A DNA stretch of 64,000 nucleotides, from NCBI GenBank assembly GCA_036742455.1, contig DAINQU010000006.1, forward strand, positions 1 to 64,000, in the 5' to 3' direction. Shown here one piece after another: positions 52,111 to 61,485 of the stretch. The DNA is from CAIKZZ01 sp036742455 (GTDB taxonomy: Bacteria; Pseudomonadota; Gammaproteobacteria; Steroidobacterales; Steroidobacteraceae). How positions within the stretch are numbered: position 1 is the stretch's first letter; each line of letters opens with the position of its first letter. Made by a program: the position numbers and the translations under genes. The notes beneath the pieces were generated by a model. The model searched no databases, was not told where the DNA came from, and saw only the letters and a list, made by a program, of their open reading frames with translations.

Positions 52111-53718
52111 ATGAGCAATACCTCTTCGAAGCGCCACGACGTCATCGTGGTCGGCGCCGGCCACAACGGCCTGGTAGCCGCGTGCTACCTCGCCCGCGCC
52201 GGGCTCGACGTGCTCGTTGTCGAGCGCAACGATTACATCGGGGGCGCGGCGGTCAGTCGACGACTCTACGAAGACTTCACGTACTCCAATTGTTCTTACG
52301 TCTGCAGCTTGCTGCGACCGGAAATTATGCGGACGTTGGAGCTTCCGAAGCACGGATTGCAGATCATTCCGTACGATGCGGGCTGCACGATGATGCGTGG
52401 CGGCGGCCATTTGGCGCTGTATGACAATCACGACGCGCTGCGCCGCGAGATCGCGCGGCACTCACCGCGCGATGCCGAGGCCTATGACCGCTATTCCCGC
52501 GACGTCATGCGCCAATGCAAGTTCATCCGACCGCTTCTGTTGCGCGAACCGCCGGATCCGACGTCGTTCAAGCCGCGCGACATTTCCGAGTTGCTCTACC
52601 TCGGTGCGCGTTTCAACGGCATGGGCGAGCAGCGCATGTATGACACGCTGCGGTTTTGGACCATGTCCGCGGCGGACTTCCTTGACGAGTATTTCGAAAG
52701 CGAGATCGTCAAGGCACACTTTGCCGGCAGCTCGATTATTGGCACGGCTCTGGGCCCACGATCGCCCGGTAGCGCTTACGTCCTCTTGCATCACTACATG
52801 GGTGACATCGACGAGACCGTCGGCGCCTGGGGATTTGCACGCGGCGGCATGGGCTCCGTCACCGCGGCATTGACCTCGTCGCTGCGCGCCAGCGGTGGCG
52901 ACGTCCGGGTCTCGGCCCCCGTTAACCACGTGCTGATTCAAGGCGGCAAAGCCCGCGGCGTTGTCCTTGAGTCGGGTGAAGAAATTCACGCCAAAATGGT
53001 CATCTCGAACATGGACGTCAAACGGACGTTCCTGAATTGCGTGGAGCCCGAGCATTTGCCCGAGGACTTCCTGACCGCCGTGCGTCGGTTCAAGATTCGC
53101 GGCTCGTCCGGCAAACTCAATATTGCGCTCGACGGTTTGCCGAGTTTCCCCGCCATACCGGCCGGCTGCCCGGCGTTGCGCGGCGACATGCATATCACCG
53201 ACACCCTCGAGATGATGGAACGCGCCTACGACGACTGGAAGGAGGGTCGTTGGTCGCGTGCGCCGTATATCGACATGCTGATTCCCTCGCAGATCGACCC
53301 GACCATGGCGGCCGACGGGAAGCACTATATGTCCGTATTCGTCCAATACTGCCCGTACGAGTTAGCTGACGGTCCGTGGACGGACGAAAAGCGGACAGCG
53401 TTCGGAGCGACCGTGATGGATGCTATCGCGGAGCACAGCCCGGACTTTAAGAGCCTCGTGCGCCACGCGGAAATCCGCACGCCGTGGGACATCGAACGCG
53501 AAGTGGGCCTCACCGAAGGCAATATTTTCCAAGGCGAACTGACGATGGATCAGTTGCTGTTCAATCGCCCCGTGCCGGGCTATGCCCAATACCGTACGCC
53601 GGTCAAAGGGCTGTACCTGTCGGGCTCGTCCACCCACCCGGGCGGTGGTGTCATGGGTGCGCCGGGTGCCAACTGCGCACAGCGTGTATTGAAGGACTTC
53701 GGCAGGAGCCCCGCATGA
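52111..53718 (+). CDS. Phytoene-desaturase-like FAD oxidoreductase 1
   Basis: A 535-residue flavoprotein with the dinucleotide motif DVIVVGAGHNGLVAACYLAR near residue 10, then VVERNDYIGGAAVSRRLYED near 43, GAWGFARGGMGSVTAALTSS near 235 and a C-terminal FAD motif YLSGSSTHPGGGVMGAPGAN. This is the CrtI-like oxidoreductase superfamily (COG1233 as I recall), whose members outside carotenoid synthesis mostly lack known substrates. No other carotenoid gene is near, so carotenoid desaturation is unlikely. It starts four bases after the aminotransferase stop and overlaps the next gene by four bases (ATGA). Amine or amino-acid oxidation would fit the region, but this is inference. Confidence 0.8.
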   Translation: MSNTSSKRHDVIVVGAGHNGLVAACYLARAGLDVLVVERNDYIGGAAVSRRLYEDFTYSNCSYVCSLLRPEIMRTLELPKHGLQIIPYDAGCTMMRGGGHLALYDNHDALRREIARHSPRDAEAYDRYSRDVMRQCKFIRPLLLREPPDPTSFKPRDISELLYLGARFNGMGEQRMYDTLRFWTMSAADFLDEYFESEIVKAHFAGSSIIGTALGPRSPGSAYVLLHHYMGDIDETVGAWGFARGGMGSVTAALTSSLRASGGDVRVSAPVNHVLIQGGKARGVVLESGEEIHAKMVISNMDVKRTFLNCVEPEHLPEDFLTAVRRFKIRGSSGKLNIALDGLPSFPAIPAGCPALRGDMHITDTLEMMERAYDDWKEGRWSRAPYIDMLIPSQIDPTMAADGKHYMSVFVQYCPYELADGPWTDEKRTAFGATVMDAIAEHSPDFKSLVRHAEIRTPWDIEREVGLTEGNIFQGELTMDQLLFNRPVPGYAQYRTPVKGLYLSGSSTHPGGGVMGAPGANCAQRVLKDFGRSPA

Positions 53719-55268
53719 CCACTCACAGTTGGGATGCCATCGTCATCGGTGCCGGCCACAACGGCTTAGTCTGTGCCCAGCGCCTCGCCGCTGCCGGTCA
53801 ACGGGTGCTCGTCGTGGAAGCGGCCGATTCGGTCGGTGGCTTTGCCGCACCGCGCGAATTCGCCCCGGGGTTCAAGACCACCGTCGCCGCTCAATGGGTC
53901 CATCAGTTCTCGGACGGCTTGGCGCGAGAGCTTGAACTCGAACGTCATGGGCTGACATGGGCGAAGCGCAACGTGGCGACGACCGTAGTCTCCCCCGAAC
54001 GCTGCGTCACCGACGCCTCGGGTGCCGTCACCGGGGTCTCGACTGCCGACGCGTCGGCGTGGGCGTCGTTATCGACCCGGCTCGCGCGCTTTGGCAAGTT
54101 TATGTCCGCGCTGCATCACACGTCGCCGCCACGACTCGGCACGACGCGCTTTGAGGACACGTGGAGCCTTCTGAAACTCGGCTTGCGCCTGCGCCTGCTT
54201 GGACGACGCGAGATGCGCGAGTTCCTGCGTATTGCCGGCATGAACGTCTATGACCTTGCGACCGACGAGATCGTCGATCCGCTGTTGCAAGCCCTGCTGG
54301 CCATGGACGCGACTCTCGGCTCCAATTTTGGTCCGCGCGCACCCGGCACGGTCCTCACCCTGTTGAGCCGACGCGCCAACGAGTCCACGACCCAAGGCGG
54401 CTATTCGCTACCGGTTGGCGGGCCTGCCGCGCTTGCGGCCGCGCTCGCAAAGGCGGCGGAAGCGGCGGGCGTCACCGTGCGGATGGGTACGCCCGTCGCG
54501 GGCATCGCCGTTGAAAATGACCGTGTCGCGGGTGTGGATTTAGCCAATGGCGAACGCCTGATCGCGCCGCGGGTTGTCTCCAGTGTAGACCCCCGTCAGA
54601 CGTTCCTGTCGCTGCTCGGCACCCAGCATTTGGATACCGGATTTGTTCGCAGAGTCGACCATTTCCGGCAACGCGGGATCACGGCCAAGTTGCACCTCGC
54701 GCTGGACGGTCTGCCGACCTTCACACACCTGAACCCCGAACAACTGGGCCATCGACTCTTGGTCGCCTCGTCACTGGATCAGATCGAGCTCGCCTTCAAT
54801 GCGTCCAAGTACGGCGAAGTCTCGTCGCGCCCGGTGCTGGAGATCAGCATCCCGACGATCCACGATCCGTCGCTCGCGCCCACGGGTCGCCACGTGCTGA
54901 CCGCTGTGGTGAATTACTGCGCGTACGACACCCAATCTGACCTCAGCTCCGCGCGAGCCGATCTGTTGCGCAACACCCTCGCCGTTCTTGAAACGGTCGC
55001 GCCGGGCGTCGGTCGACAGATTGTCGCGAGCGAACTGCTGCTCCCGAAAGACCTCGAGCACGTGTGCCGCATCAGCGGCGGACACTGGCATCACGGTGAT
55101 CTGGCCTTCGACCAGTACTTGATGGTGCGCCCGTTCCCCGGTGCCGCCCAATACGACTCGCCGTTGGACGGGCTGCACTTGTGCGGCGCTGGGTCTCACC
55201 CTGGCGGTGGGCTCACGGGCCTACCCGGCCGACTGGCGGCAGAGCGCATCTTGAGGAAACGCGCATGA
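53715..55268 (+). CDS. Phytoene-desaturase-like FAD oxidoreductase 2
   Basis: A 517-residue relative of the previous gene, opening MTTHSWDAIVIGAGHNGLVC, with VVEAADSVGGFAAPREFAPG near 37, GGYSLPVGGPAALAAALAKA near 230 and the C-terminal LCGAGSHPGGGLTGLPGRLA. ATG 53715 overlaps the upstream stop; the longer open frame lies inside that gene. The two flavoproteins share fold and end motifs but are clearly different, which suggests a heteromeric enzyme or two successive oxidations. Its stop overlaps the GcvT-like gene by four bases. A substrate whose methyl group is then passed to the GcvT-like protein is a reasonable guess. Confidence 0.8.
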   Translation: MTTHSWDAIVIGAGHNGLVCAQRLAAAGQRVLVVEAADSVGGFAAPREFAPGFKTTVAAQWVHQFSDGLARELELERHGLTWAKRNVATTVVSPERCVTDASGAVTGVSTADASAWASLSTRLARFGKFMSALHHTSPPRLGTTRFEDTWSLLKLGLRLRLLGRREMREFLRIAGMNVYDLATDEIVDPLLQALLAMDATLGSNFGPRAPGTVLTLLSRRANESTTQGGYSLPVGGPAALAAALAKAAEAAGVTVRMGTPVAGIAVENDRVAGVDLANGERLIAPRVVSSVDPRQTFLSLLGTQHLDTGFVRRVDHFRQRGITAKLHLALDGLPTFTHLNPEQLGHRLLVASSLDQIELAFNASKYGEVSSRPVLEISIPTIHDPSLAPTGRHVLTAVVNYCAYDTQSDLSSARADLLRNTLAVLETVAPGVGRQIVASELLLPKDLEHVCRISGGHWHHGDLAFDQYLMVRPFPGAAQYDSPLDGLHLCGAGSHPGGGLTGLPGRLAAERILRKRA

Positions 55269-56479
55269 GCACGACGTCCGACTATCCATCGCCTCCGCAT
55301 TTCCGCAAGCCATTGCTGGAGACTCCCTTCCACGCGCGGGCGCGGGAACTGTCCCAGATCGATCAGTTCGTCCCGTGGGCTGGCTACTCCACCGTCGACG
55401 TCTTCACGACGATGGAGCAGGAATATTTCGCGATCCGCAACGCGGCCACCCTGTACGACCTGACGCCGATGGTGAAGTATCGGGTGACCGGCGCGGATGC
55501 GGAACGGTACCTGAACCGCCTGGTGACCCGGGATATGCGCAAATTGCGCGCCGGCCGAGTCAGCTACGTGGTCTGGTGCAACGATGACGGCCATATCATC
55601 GACGACGGCACCGTCTTCCGGTTTTCGGACACGGATTTCCGCATTTGTACCGCCGAACGTCAGCTGGACTGGTTCCTCGACTCTGCGATCGGCTTTGACG
55701 TGCGTGTCGAGGAGATCACCTCCCAGGTCGCTGCCTTGTCCGTCCAGGGGCCGACCAGCTGCTACGTACTGAAGAAGTTCGGCCTAGCCGGCGTCGAGCA
55801 ACTGAAGCCTTTCGAGTTCCGCGAATTCGATGCGTCCGGTCGCACGCTCATGGTGTCACGGACCGGCTTCACCGGAGACCTCGGCTACGAAGTGTGGATG
55901 CGCCCGGAACACGCGTTGGCGATCTGGGATGAACTGATGCTGGCCGGTCGCACGCGAGGCATTCGCGCGATCGGTTCTCAGGCGCTGAACCTAGCCCGTA
56001 TCGAGGCCGGCTTCTTGATGCCGAACGTCGACTTCATCTCGGCTGAGCACACCATCCGCATGCACCGCGAGCGCACGCCGCTCGAGCTCGGTCTGGGGTG
56101 GCTCGTGGATCTCGACAAGCCGCATTTCAACGGCCGCCGGGCGCTCGTGCGCCAGAAGGCGGCGGGCCTGCAGCGGATGTTGGTGGGTCTTGATATCGCG
56201 GGCAACAAACCCGCCCACAACGCCTTACTCTACGCCTCGCCCAAGGACGAAAAGGAGTGCGGCTTCGTCACCTCGGCGATGTGGTCCCCCACCTGTAAGC
56301 GCAATATCGCACTCGCGATTCTGGACGCTCCCCACTTTGAGATGGGCCGGCGCGTGCACGCGGACATTTACCTGCACCGCGAACTCGTCTGGGAGCGACG
56401 CATGGTGACGGCCACCGTTGTCGAACGCCCCTTCTTCGCACCGGATCGTCGTCGCCTGACGCCGCCGGCCGATCGTTGA
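55265..56479 (+). CDS. Stand-alone GcvT-fold, folate-binding methyltransferase-like protein
   Basis: A 404-residue GcvT-family protein: ETPFHARARELSQIDQFVPW near residue 20, AATLYDLTPMVKYRVTGADA near 60, GHIIDDGTVFRFSDTDFRIC near 105, SRTGFTGDLGYEVWMRPEHA near 200 and IGSQALNLARIEAGFLMP near 238, then a barrel domain (CGFVTSAMWSPTCKRNIALA). This is the domain that the dehydrogenases in this window carry at their C-termini, here as a separate protein. Known stand-alone relatives are glycine-cleavage T protein and the DMSP demethylase DmdA. No gcvH or gcvP is near, so a THF-dependent demethylase or the one-carbon acceptor half of the flavoproteins upstream is more likely. ATG 55265 overlaps the upstream stop. 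Confidence 0.82.
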   Translation: MSTTSDYPSPPHFRKPLLETPFHARARELSQIDQFVPWAGYSTVDVFTTMEQEYFAIRNAATLYDLTPMVKYRVTGADAERYLNRLVTRDMRKLRAGRVSYVVWCNDDGHIIDDGTVFRFSDTDFRICTAERQLDWFLDSAIGFDVRVEEITSQVAALSVQGPTSCYVLKKFGLAGVEQLKPFEFREFDASGRTLMVSRTGFTGDLGYEVWMRPEHALAIWDELMLAGRTRGIRAIGSQALNLARIEAGFLMPNVDFISAEHTIRMHRERTPLELGLGWLVDLDKPHFNGRRALVRQKAAGLQRMLVGLDIAGNKPAHNALLYASPKDEKECGFVTSAMWSPTCKRNIALAILDAPHFEMGRRVHADIYLHRELVWERRMVTATVVERPFFAPDRRRLTPPADR

Positions 56480-56545
56480 GGAACCCCACAAGATGACGGT
56501 GTTGGGATACTCTCGACGCGACGCCTACCGACGACGGACCCGCGA

Positions 56546-57691
56546 ATGGTGATCGCACCGCAGCGCCCTAATGCCAGTGATCGGCCGTGGCTAGACCCCA
56601 CGGCCCAGCCGCAGATAGTCATCGAGGGCGTACAGAAGCGATACGGCGACTTCACGGCCGTCGCTGGGGTGGATCTGTCGATCTACCGTGGGGAGATGTT
56701 CGCGCTGGTCGGGGCCTCGGGGTGCGGCAAAACCACCCTACTGCGCATGCTGGCCGGGTTCGTCCGACCGACCGCCGGGCGCATCCTCATCGACGGCGCC
56801 GACATGACCGACGTGCCGCCCTACGAGCGGCCGGTCAACATGATGTTCCAGTCGTATGCCCTCTTCCCGCACATGACGGTCGAAGACAATATTGCCTACG
56901 GATTGAAACGCGACGGCGTGGATAAGCCCGAAATCGTCCGGCGTGTCGCCAAGGCATTGGAGATGGTTCAGTTAGGGGCTCTGGGCCGCCGTAAGCCGCA
57001 CCAGCTTTCCGGCGGCCAGCGGCAACGGGTGGCATTGGCACGGGCGCTCGTGAAACGCCCCAAGGTGCTGCTCCTCGACGAGCCCCTCAGCGCGCTCGAT
57101 AAGAAGCTGCGCGAGAGCACGCAGTTCGAGCTCATGGATCTGCAGAACGAGCTCGGCATCACCTTCATCGTGGTCACCCACGATCAAGACGAAGCGATGG
57201 CGCTGTCGAGCCGGGTTGCCGTCATGGACCGCGGTCACGTGTTGCAGGTCGGCACGCCGGCGGAAGTCTATGAATATCCGCGCACCAAGTTCGTCGCGGA
57301 TTTTTTCGGGACGGCGAATCTGATCGAGGGCGTGATCGAGTCCCAATCGGACGGCATCGTGACCGTTCTCACCGACTCGGTCGGACGGATTCGGGCAAAG
57401 GACGATCGTCCGTGGGCGAACGGCACGCACGTGACAGTCGCCATTCGTCCGGAAAAGGTGCATCTTTCGAAAACCGCAGACGCGGATTCCGGGGGGAATT
57501 CGGTTTGTGGAGAAGTGTGGGAGCTCGGCTACCTAGGCAACCGCTCGATCTATCGAATCAAGACGGCGAGTGGTACGCAGTTCACCGTCTTTTCGCAGAA
57601 CGAGCGACGCACACTGGACTGGGCGATCGACTGGGGCGACCAAGTGCACGTGCACTGGTCGGCCGATGCGACAGCCGTACTCGAAGCCTAG
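56546..57691 (+). CDS. Polyamine-type ABC transporter ATPase (PotA family)
   Basis: A 381-residue ATPase with Walker A LVGASGCGKTTLLRMLAGFV near residue 55, Q-loop NMMFQSYALFPHMTVEDNIA near 95, signature HQLSGGQRQRVALARALVKR near 150 and Walker B VLLLDEPLSALDKKLR near 170. A C-terminal TOBE-type region (FFGTANLIEGVIESQ, then VTVAIRPEKVHLSKT) is typical of PotA/PotG. It energises uptake of a polyamine-like cation. The cognate permeases are probably those at 43298-45024, about 11 kb away on the other strand. It follows the GcvT-like gene by 66 bases. Confidence 0.9.
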   Translation: MVIAPQRPNASDRPWLDPTAQPQIVIEGVQKRYGDFTAVAGVDLSIYRGEMFALVGASGCGKTTLLRMLAGFVRPTAGRILIDGADMTDVPPYERPVNMMFQSYALFPHMTVEDNIAYGLKRDGVDKPEIVRRVAKALEMVQLGALGRRKPHQLSGGQRQRVALARALVKRPKVLLLDEPLSALDKKLRESTQFELMDLQNELGITFIVVTHDQDEAMALSSRVAVMDRGHVLQVGTPAEVYEYPRTKFVADFFGTANLIEGVIESQSDGIVTVLTDSVGRIRAKDDRPWANGTHVTVAIRPEKVHLSKTADADSGGNSVCGEVWELGYLGNRSIYRIKTASGTQFTVFSQNERRTLDWAIDWGDQVHVHWSADATAVLEA

Positions 57692-57743
57692 AAGGATCTT
57701 CAGGTCTCGAGGCCGGCGACAACAACGCTTTGGGGGAATCGAG

Positions 57744-60281
57744 ATGAGACAGCAACGTCAGTGCGCCGCGTTACTCACCGTCGCGGTCAGCGCCATCATA
57801 TCCAGCGCGCAGGCGGCCGACCCGAAGACCGGGCAGCTCGAAGAGATCGTCGTGACCGCGACGCGTCACGAAGAATCCTTGAGCAAGGTTCCCATTTCCG
57901 TGACCGCGATGACGCAGGAGTCGCTGGACGCCAAGGGCATCAAGGATTTCCAAGATGTTGTCCGCTTCACGCCGGGCGTCACCATCGACAACTCCGGCAC
58001 CAACGCGATCTCCATTCGAGGCATCTCTTCCTCCGGTGGCGCAGGAACAACGGGCATCTACATTGATGACACGCCCATCCAAATGCGCGCTGTGGGATTC
58101 AACCCTGACGATGCCCTCCCAAAGACCTTTGACCTCGATCGCGTGGAAGTCTTGCGTGGACCGCAGGGTACCCTCTTTGGCTCTGGGTCCGAAGGCGGCA
58201 CGGTTCGCTACATCATGAACCAGCCGAGTGTGAACAAAGAGTCCACCTACGTTCGGTCTGAGTTCTCGACCACGCGCGGCGGGGATCCGAGTTTCGAAGC
58301 CGGCGTCGCTCACGGTGGCCCGATCATCGACGACGTCTTAGGCTACCGTGCGAGCATCTGGTACCGGCACGACGGCGGCTGGATTGATCGCATCGACCCC
58401 ACCACGAAGGCGGTGGTCGATCCACGCGCCAATCGCAATAACGCGCTGGCGGCGCGTGTCGCCTTTCTGTGGAAACCCAACGATGCGGTCTCTGTCACGC
58501 CAAGCGTGATGTACCAGGACGCCCGAAAGCACGATCAATCCACGTTCTGGGATGCGTACTCCAACGTGTCCGCGGGGCAGTTCAACAACGCCACGCCCGA
58601 GCGCATCCCCACGCCCGACGAATACTACTTGCCCGCTCTCAAGATAGAGATTGATGCTGGCAAGACGCGCATCATTTCCAATACGTCCTATTTCCACCGC
58701 AAAGAACTGACCGGCTATCAAGGCACGGCCTACGACTTGGCGTATTATCAGTCACAGGCGCCTTTGGTCGGGTCCTGCGGCCCGAATTACACGGGCGACC
58801 CCACCAACAGCCAAGGCAATGGGTACAGCCCGTGCAGCTGGTATCCGTTGATCGATGGCAACGGCATTCACTTGCCGGCCGGGGCGAACTATCTCGGCTA
58901 CACCACGCCGAACATCATGACGAACCAGCAAAATGCCTTCACGCAAGAAGTCCGCTGGCAGTCGAACGATCCGACCTCAAAGCTGGTGTGGACCACGGGT
59001 CTTTTCTTCTCAGTCTCTAAGGAGCGCAGCGTAGAGGCGCTCTACGACTCCCACTTTGAAACGACCTGGATGGACCTCTTCGGCGTCACGCCACAGTCGT
59101 TCTTCGGGACGAATGACTACACCTGCAACGACGGCAATCCCACCGGATCGCCACTTCCCAACTGCGCGATCTATCTCAACAACACCAGTGTCACGGATCG
59201 CCAAGTGGCGATTTTCGGCGAAGGCTCGTATGCCCTCACGGATCGCCTGAAGCTGACCGTCGGCGGCCGCTTTGCGCACATTGGTTTTGACCTCAACCAC
59301 TTGGGCGATGGCTTCGAAAACTTCGGCCAGGAAACAACCGCCGTCTCCCACAGCGAGAATGCCTTCACGCCGAAAGTGGGCTTGTCGTTCCAAGCCAACC
59401 CGGATGATCTGTACTACTTCACGTACGCCAAGGGCTTCCGACCGGGTGGCGGTAATAGCCCCCTGCCGAGCTACTGCAACGGTGACGGCGGCCTGAATCA
59501 GACGGGCTATCCCGGTGGCGCCCCGAATGCCTACGGCTCGGACACGACGCAAAGCTACGAGTTCGGCACGAAAAATAATTTCAATAACCGGCTGCGCATC
59601 GCGTCGAGCGTCTACTACATCAAGTGGCAGAACATTCAGCAGAGCGTGTACGTCGGCTACAACTGCGGACTGCAGTTCACGGACAACCTAGGTACCGCGG
59701 CAGCCAAGGGTTTCGACGTGCAATTAGAGTCGGTTCTGGGCGGAGGATTCTCGCTCGACGCCGCGCTCGGGTACACCAGCGCCCGCTACACAGAATCAAC
59801 CGCAGCCCCGAAGCCGCTCTTGGCCATTGCAGGCGACGCCATCTCGGGCGAAGGCGAGGTCAACGGCAGTCCGTCGTCGTCACCGCCGCTGACCGTGTCG
59901 GTCGGCTTGCAGTACAACTTCGGGATCGGCGAGCGGGATGCGTTCATCCGCATGGACTGGGAATACGCCGCGCGCAATAAGTGGCTCACGGCGTTACAGG
60001 ACTCCGGCACGACTCAGTACAACCCCTATGTCGTCCCGCTCAGTTCAACGACTTTCGCGTCGCTGCGCGGTGGCGTCAGCTTCGGCAACGCCTCGGTCGC
60101 CCTGTTCATCGACAACTTGTTCGATTCGCGAACCATCACGAACTACCAGTTGGAACAGACGGATTACAACATCCCGACCAACAGCAGCGGCAACTACGTG
60201 TGGTCGCAGCCCACGCCGGAACGCAACTCGTTCACGTTCCGGCCGCGGACCATCGGCGTCACCTTCACCTACCGGCTCTGA
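57744..60281 (+). CDS. TonB-dependent outer-membrane receptor 2
   Basis: An 845-residue receptor. The signal peptide ends ISSAQA near residue 25, followed by LEEIVVTATRHEESLSKVPI, plug motifs (RVEVLRGPQGTLFGSGSEGG near 135), and a beta barrel with YFTYAKGFRPGGGNSPLP near 560 and the end GVTFTYRL. ATG 57744 has GGGGGA six bases upstream; the longer open frame lies within the ATPase gene. It imports an unknown ligand across the outer membrane. A perfect hairpin separates it from the convergent aminotransferase gene. Its closeness to the flavoprotein operon suggests the receptor supplies that pathway's substrate. Confidence 0.92.
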   Translation: MRQQRQCAALLTVAVSAIISSAQAADPKTGQLEEIVVTATRHEESLSKVPISVTAMTQESLDAKGIKDFQDVVRFTPGVTIDNSGTNAISIRGISSSGGAGTTGIYIDDTPIQMRAVGFNPDDALPKTFDLDRVEVLRGPQGTLFGSGSEGGTVRYIMNQPSVNKESTYVRSEFSTTRGGDPSFEAGVAHGGPIIDDVLGYRASIWYRHDGGWIDRIDPTTKAVVDPRANRNNALAARVAFLWKPNDAVSVTPSVMYQDARKHDQSTFWDAYSNVSAGQFNNATPERIPTPDEYYLPALKIEIDAGKTRIISNTSYFHRKELTGYQGTAYDLAYYQSQAPLVGSCGPNYTGDPTNSQGNGYSPCSWYPLIDGNGIHLPAGANYLGYTTPNIMTNQQNAFTQEVRWQSNDPTSKLVWTTGLFFSVSKERSVEALYDSHFETTWMDLFGVTPQSFFGTNDYTCNDGNPTGSPLPNCAIYLNNTSVTDRQVAIFGEGSYALTDRLKLTVGGRFAHIGFDLNHLGDGFENFGQETTAVSHSENAFTPKVGLSFQANPDDLYYFTYAKGFRPGGGNSPLPSYCNGDGGLNQTGYPGGAPNAYGSDTTQSYEFGTKNNFNNRLRIASSVYYIKWQNIQQSVYVGYNCGLQFTDNLGTAAAKGFDVQLESVLGGGFSLDAALGYTSARYTESTAAPKPLLAIAGDAISGEGEVNGSPSSSPPLTVSVGLQYNFGIGERDAFIRMDWEYAARNKWLTALQDSGTTQYNPYVVPLSSTTFASLRGGVSFGNASVALFIDNLFDSRTITNYQLEQTDYNIPTNSSGNYVWSQPTPERNSFTFRPRTIGVTFTYRL

Positions 60282-60294
60282 TGCTGGCGATGCC

Positions 60295-60323
60295 CGAGTC
60301 TGGTCAGGCGCTGACCAGACTCG
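60295..60323. terminator. Hairpin between convergent TonB receptor and aminotransferase genes
   Basis: Perfect 13-bp arms (CGAGTCTGGTCAG and its complement) around GCG, starting 13 bases after the receptor stop and overlapping the last codons of the aminotransferase. A probable bidirectional transcript end without T-run. Confidence 0.55.
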
Positions 60324-61485
60324 CGGCGTAGCGCCGGATCCGACGACCGGCCTCTTCAAGTTCCGCAGGCTCCGCCGCAAAACACGCTCGCACAAAGCCG
60401 TCGGTTTCGCGCCCAAACGCAGCGCCGTCCAGGAGCGAGACTTTCTCCGACTCGAACAATCCGCGCAGGAACGCGGCGCTGCCCAGTCCGGTACCGCGCA
60501 CGTCCAGCAGCATGAACATACCGGCGTCCGGCCAGCAGACTTTCACACCGGGGATGTCCGTAACGGCCCGATAGAGCACGTCGCGACGGACGCGGCAATA
60601 TTCCTGCATCGCCTGTTCGGTCTCGTGGCGAATGTCGAGCGCGGCGATCGCGGCTTCTTGCACGAAGCCCGGGATGCCGTAGAGCATGCACAGGGCCAAT
60701 TCGTCCACCAACCGAATGAGGTCAGTGGGTCCGATCAGCCAACCCACCCGCCAACCGGTCATCGCGTGGCTCTTCGAGAGACTGCCCAGGGTCACCACCT
60801 GATTGGGCAGGCGAGCCGCGAGACTCGGTACCCGGTTGCCGTCGGCGATGCCGGCGTAGACCTCATCGGAGACGATCCACAACCCGTGGCGCCGCGCGAT
60901 GTCTGCGATGCCGTCGCAATCGGCCTCCGAGAGCACCACCCCGGACGGGTTGTTCGGCGTGGCGAGAAATATCGCACGGGTGGCCGGAGTGATCGCCGCT
61001 TCGAGCGCCTTCAGATCCGGGTGGAAGCCCGCGCTTGCATGCGCCGGTACGCGCACCAACTTGGCCCCCGACGCCTGGATCGACGCCGGGTAGGTGGTGT
61101 ACATGGGGTCGATCGTGATGATCTCATCGCCGTGGCTCGCTAAACACAGCGAGGCGACAAAGAGGCCGTTTTGCGTCCCGGCGAGCACTGCAACGTTCTC
61201 GGCAGCACAGGATAGCCCTGTACGCTCCGTGTGCATTGCGGCGATCCGCTCGCGCAACGGCGACTTACCCAAGATTTCCGTGTAATGCGTATCGCCAGCG
61301 CGCAGGGCTGCGACCGCCCGATCCACAACGGGTACCGGCGTATCGATCGGCGGGTCCCCGACGCTGAGGATGATCACGTCCTCGCCGCGATCCTTCGCCT
61401 GTCGCGCTTCCCAGTGGATCGCCCACGGGTCGACGCCCCCTTCGTGGGCAATCCAATCCACGATCGGCGCAAAACGACGCTTCAT
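60304..61485 (-). CDS. Class I PLP aminotransferase, AruH-like (arginine:pyruvate transaminase type)
   Basis: A 393-residue aminotransferase. It has WAIHWEARQAKDRGEDVIIL near residue 21, LSVGDPPIDTPVP near 40, THYTEILGKSPLRERIAAMH near 66, LATPNNPSGVVLSEADCDG near 165 and the cofactor Lys in LGSLSKSHAMTGWRVGWLIG near 225. The pattern and length resemble Pseudomonas AruH, as I remember it. ATG 61485 has GGAGG seven bases upstream and overlaps the stop of the ThDP gene (ATGA), so the pair is co-translated. With the AruI-like partner it would convert arginine or another amino acid to a 2-oxo acid that is then decarboxylated. Whether the substrate is arginine or an N-methylated relative is open. 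Confidence 0.85.
   Translation of the reverse strand: MKRRFAPIVDWIAHEGGVDPWAIHWEARQAKDRGEDVIILSVGDPPIDTPVPVVDRAVAALRAGDTHYTEILGKSPLRERIAAMHTERTGLSCAAENVAVLAGTQNGLFVASLCLASHGDEIITIDPMYTTYPASIQASGAKLVRVPAHASAGFHPDLKALEAAITPATRAIFLATPNNPSGVVLSEADCDGIADIARRHGLWIVSDEVYAGIADGNRVPSLAARLPNQVVTLGSLSKSHAMTGWRVGWLIGPTDLIRLVDELALCMLYGIPGFVQEAAIAALDIRHETEQAMQEYCRVRRDVLYRAVTDIPGVKVCWPDAGMFMLLDVRGTGLGSAAFLRGLFESEKVSLLDGAAFGRETDGFVRACFAAEPAELEEAGRRIRRYAASLVSA

Noticed and set aside
52111..55268. Carotenoid biosynthesis (phytoene desaturases)
   Set aside because: No phytoene synthase, cyclase or other carotenoid gene is near; the family is broad and the context is amine catabolism.
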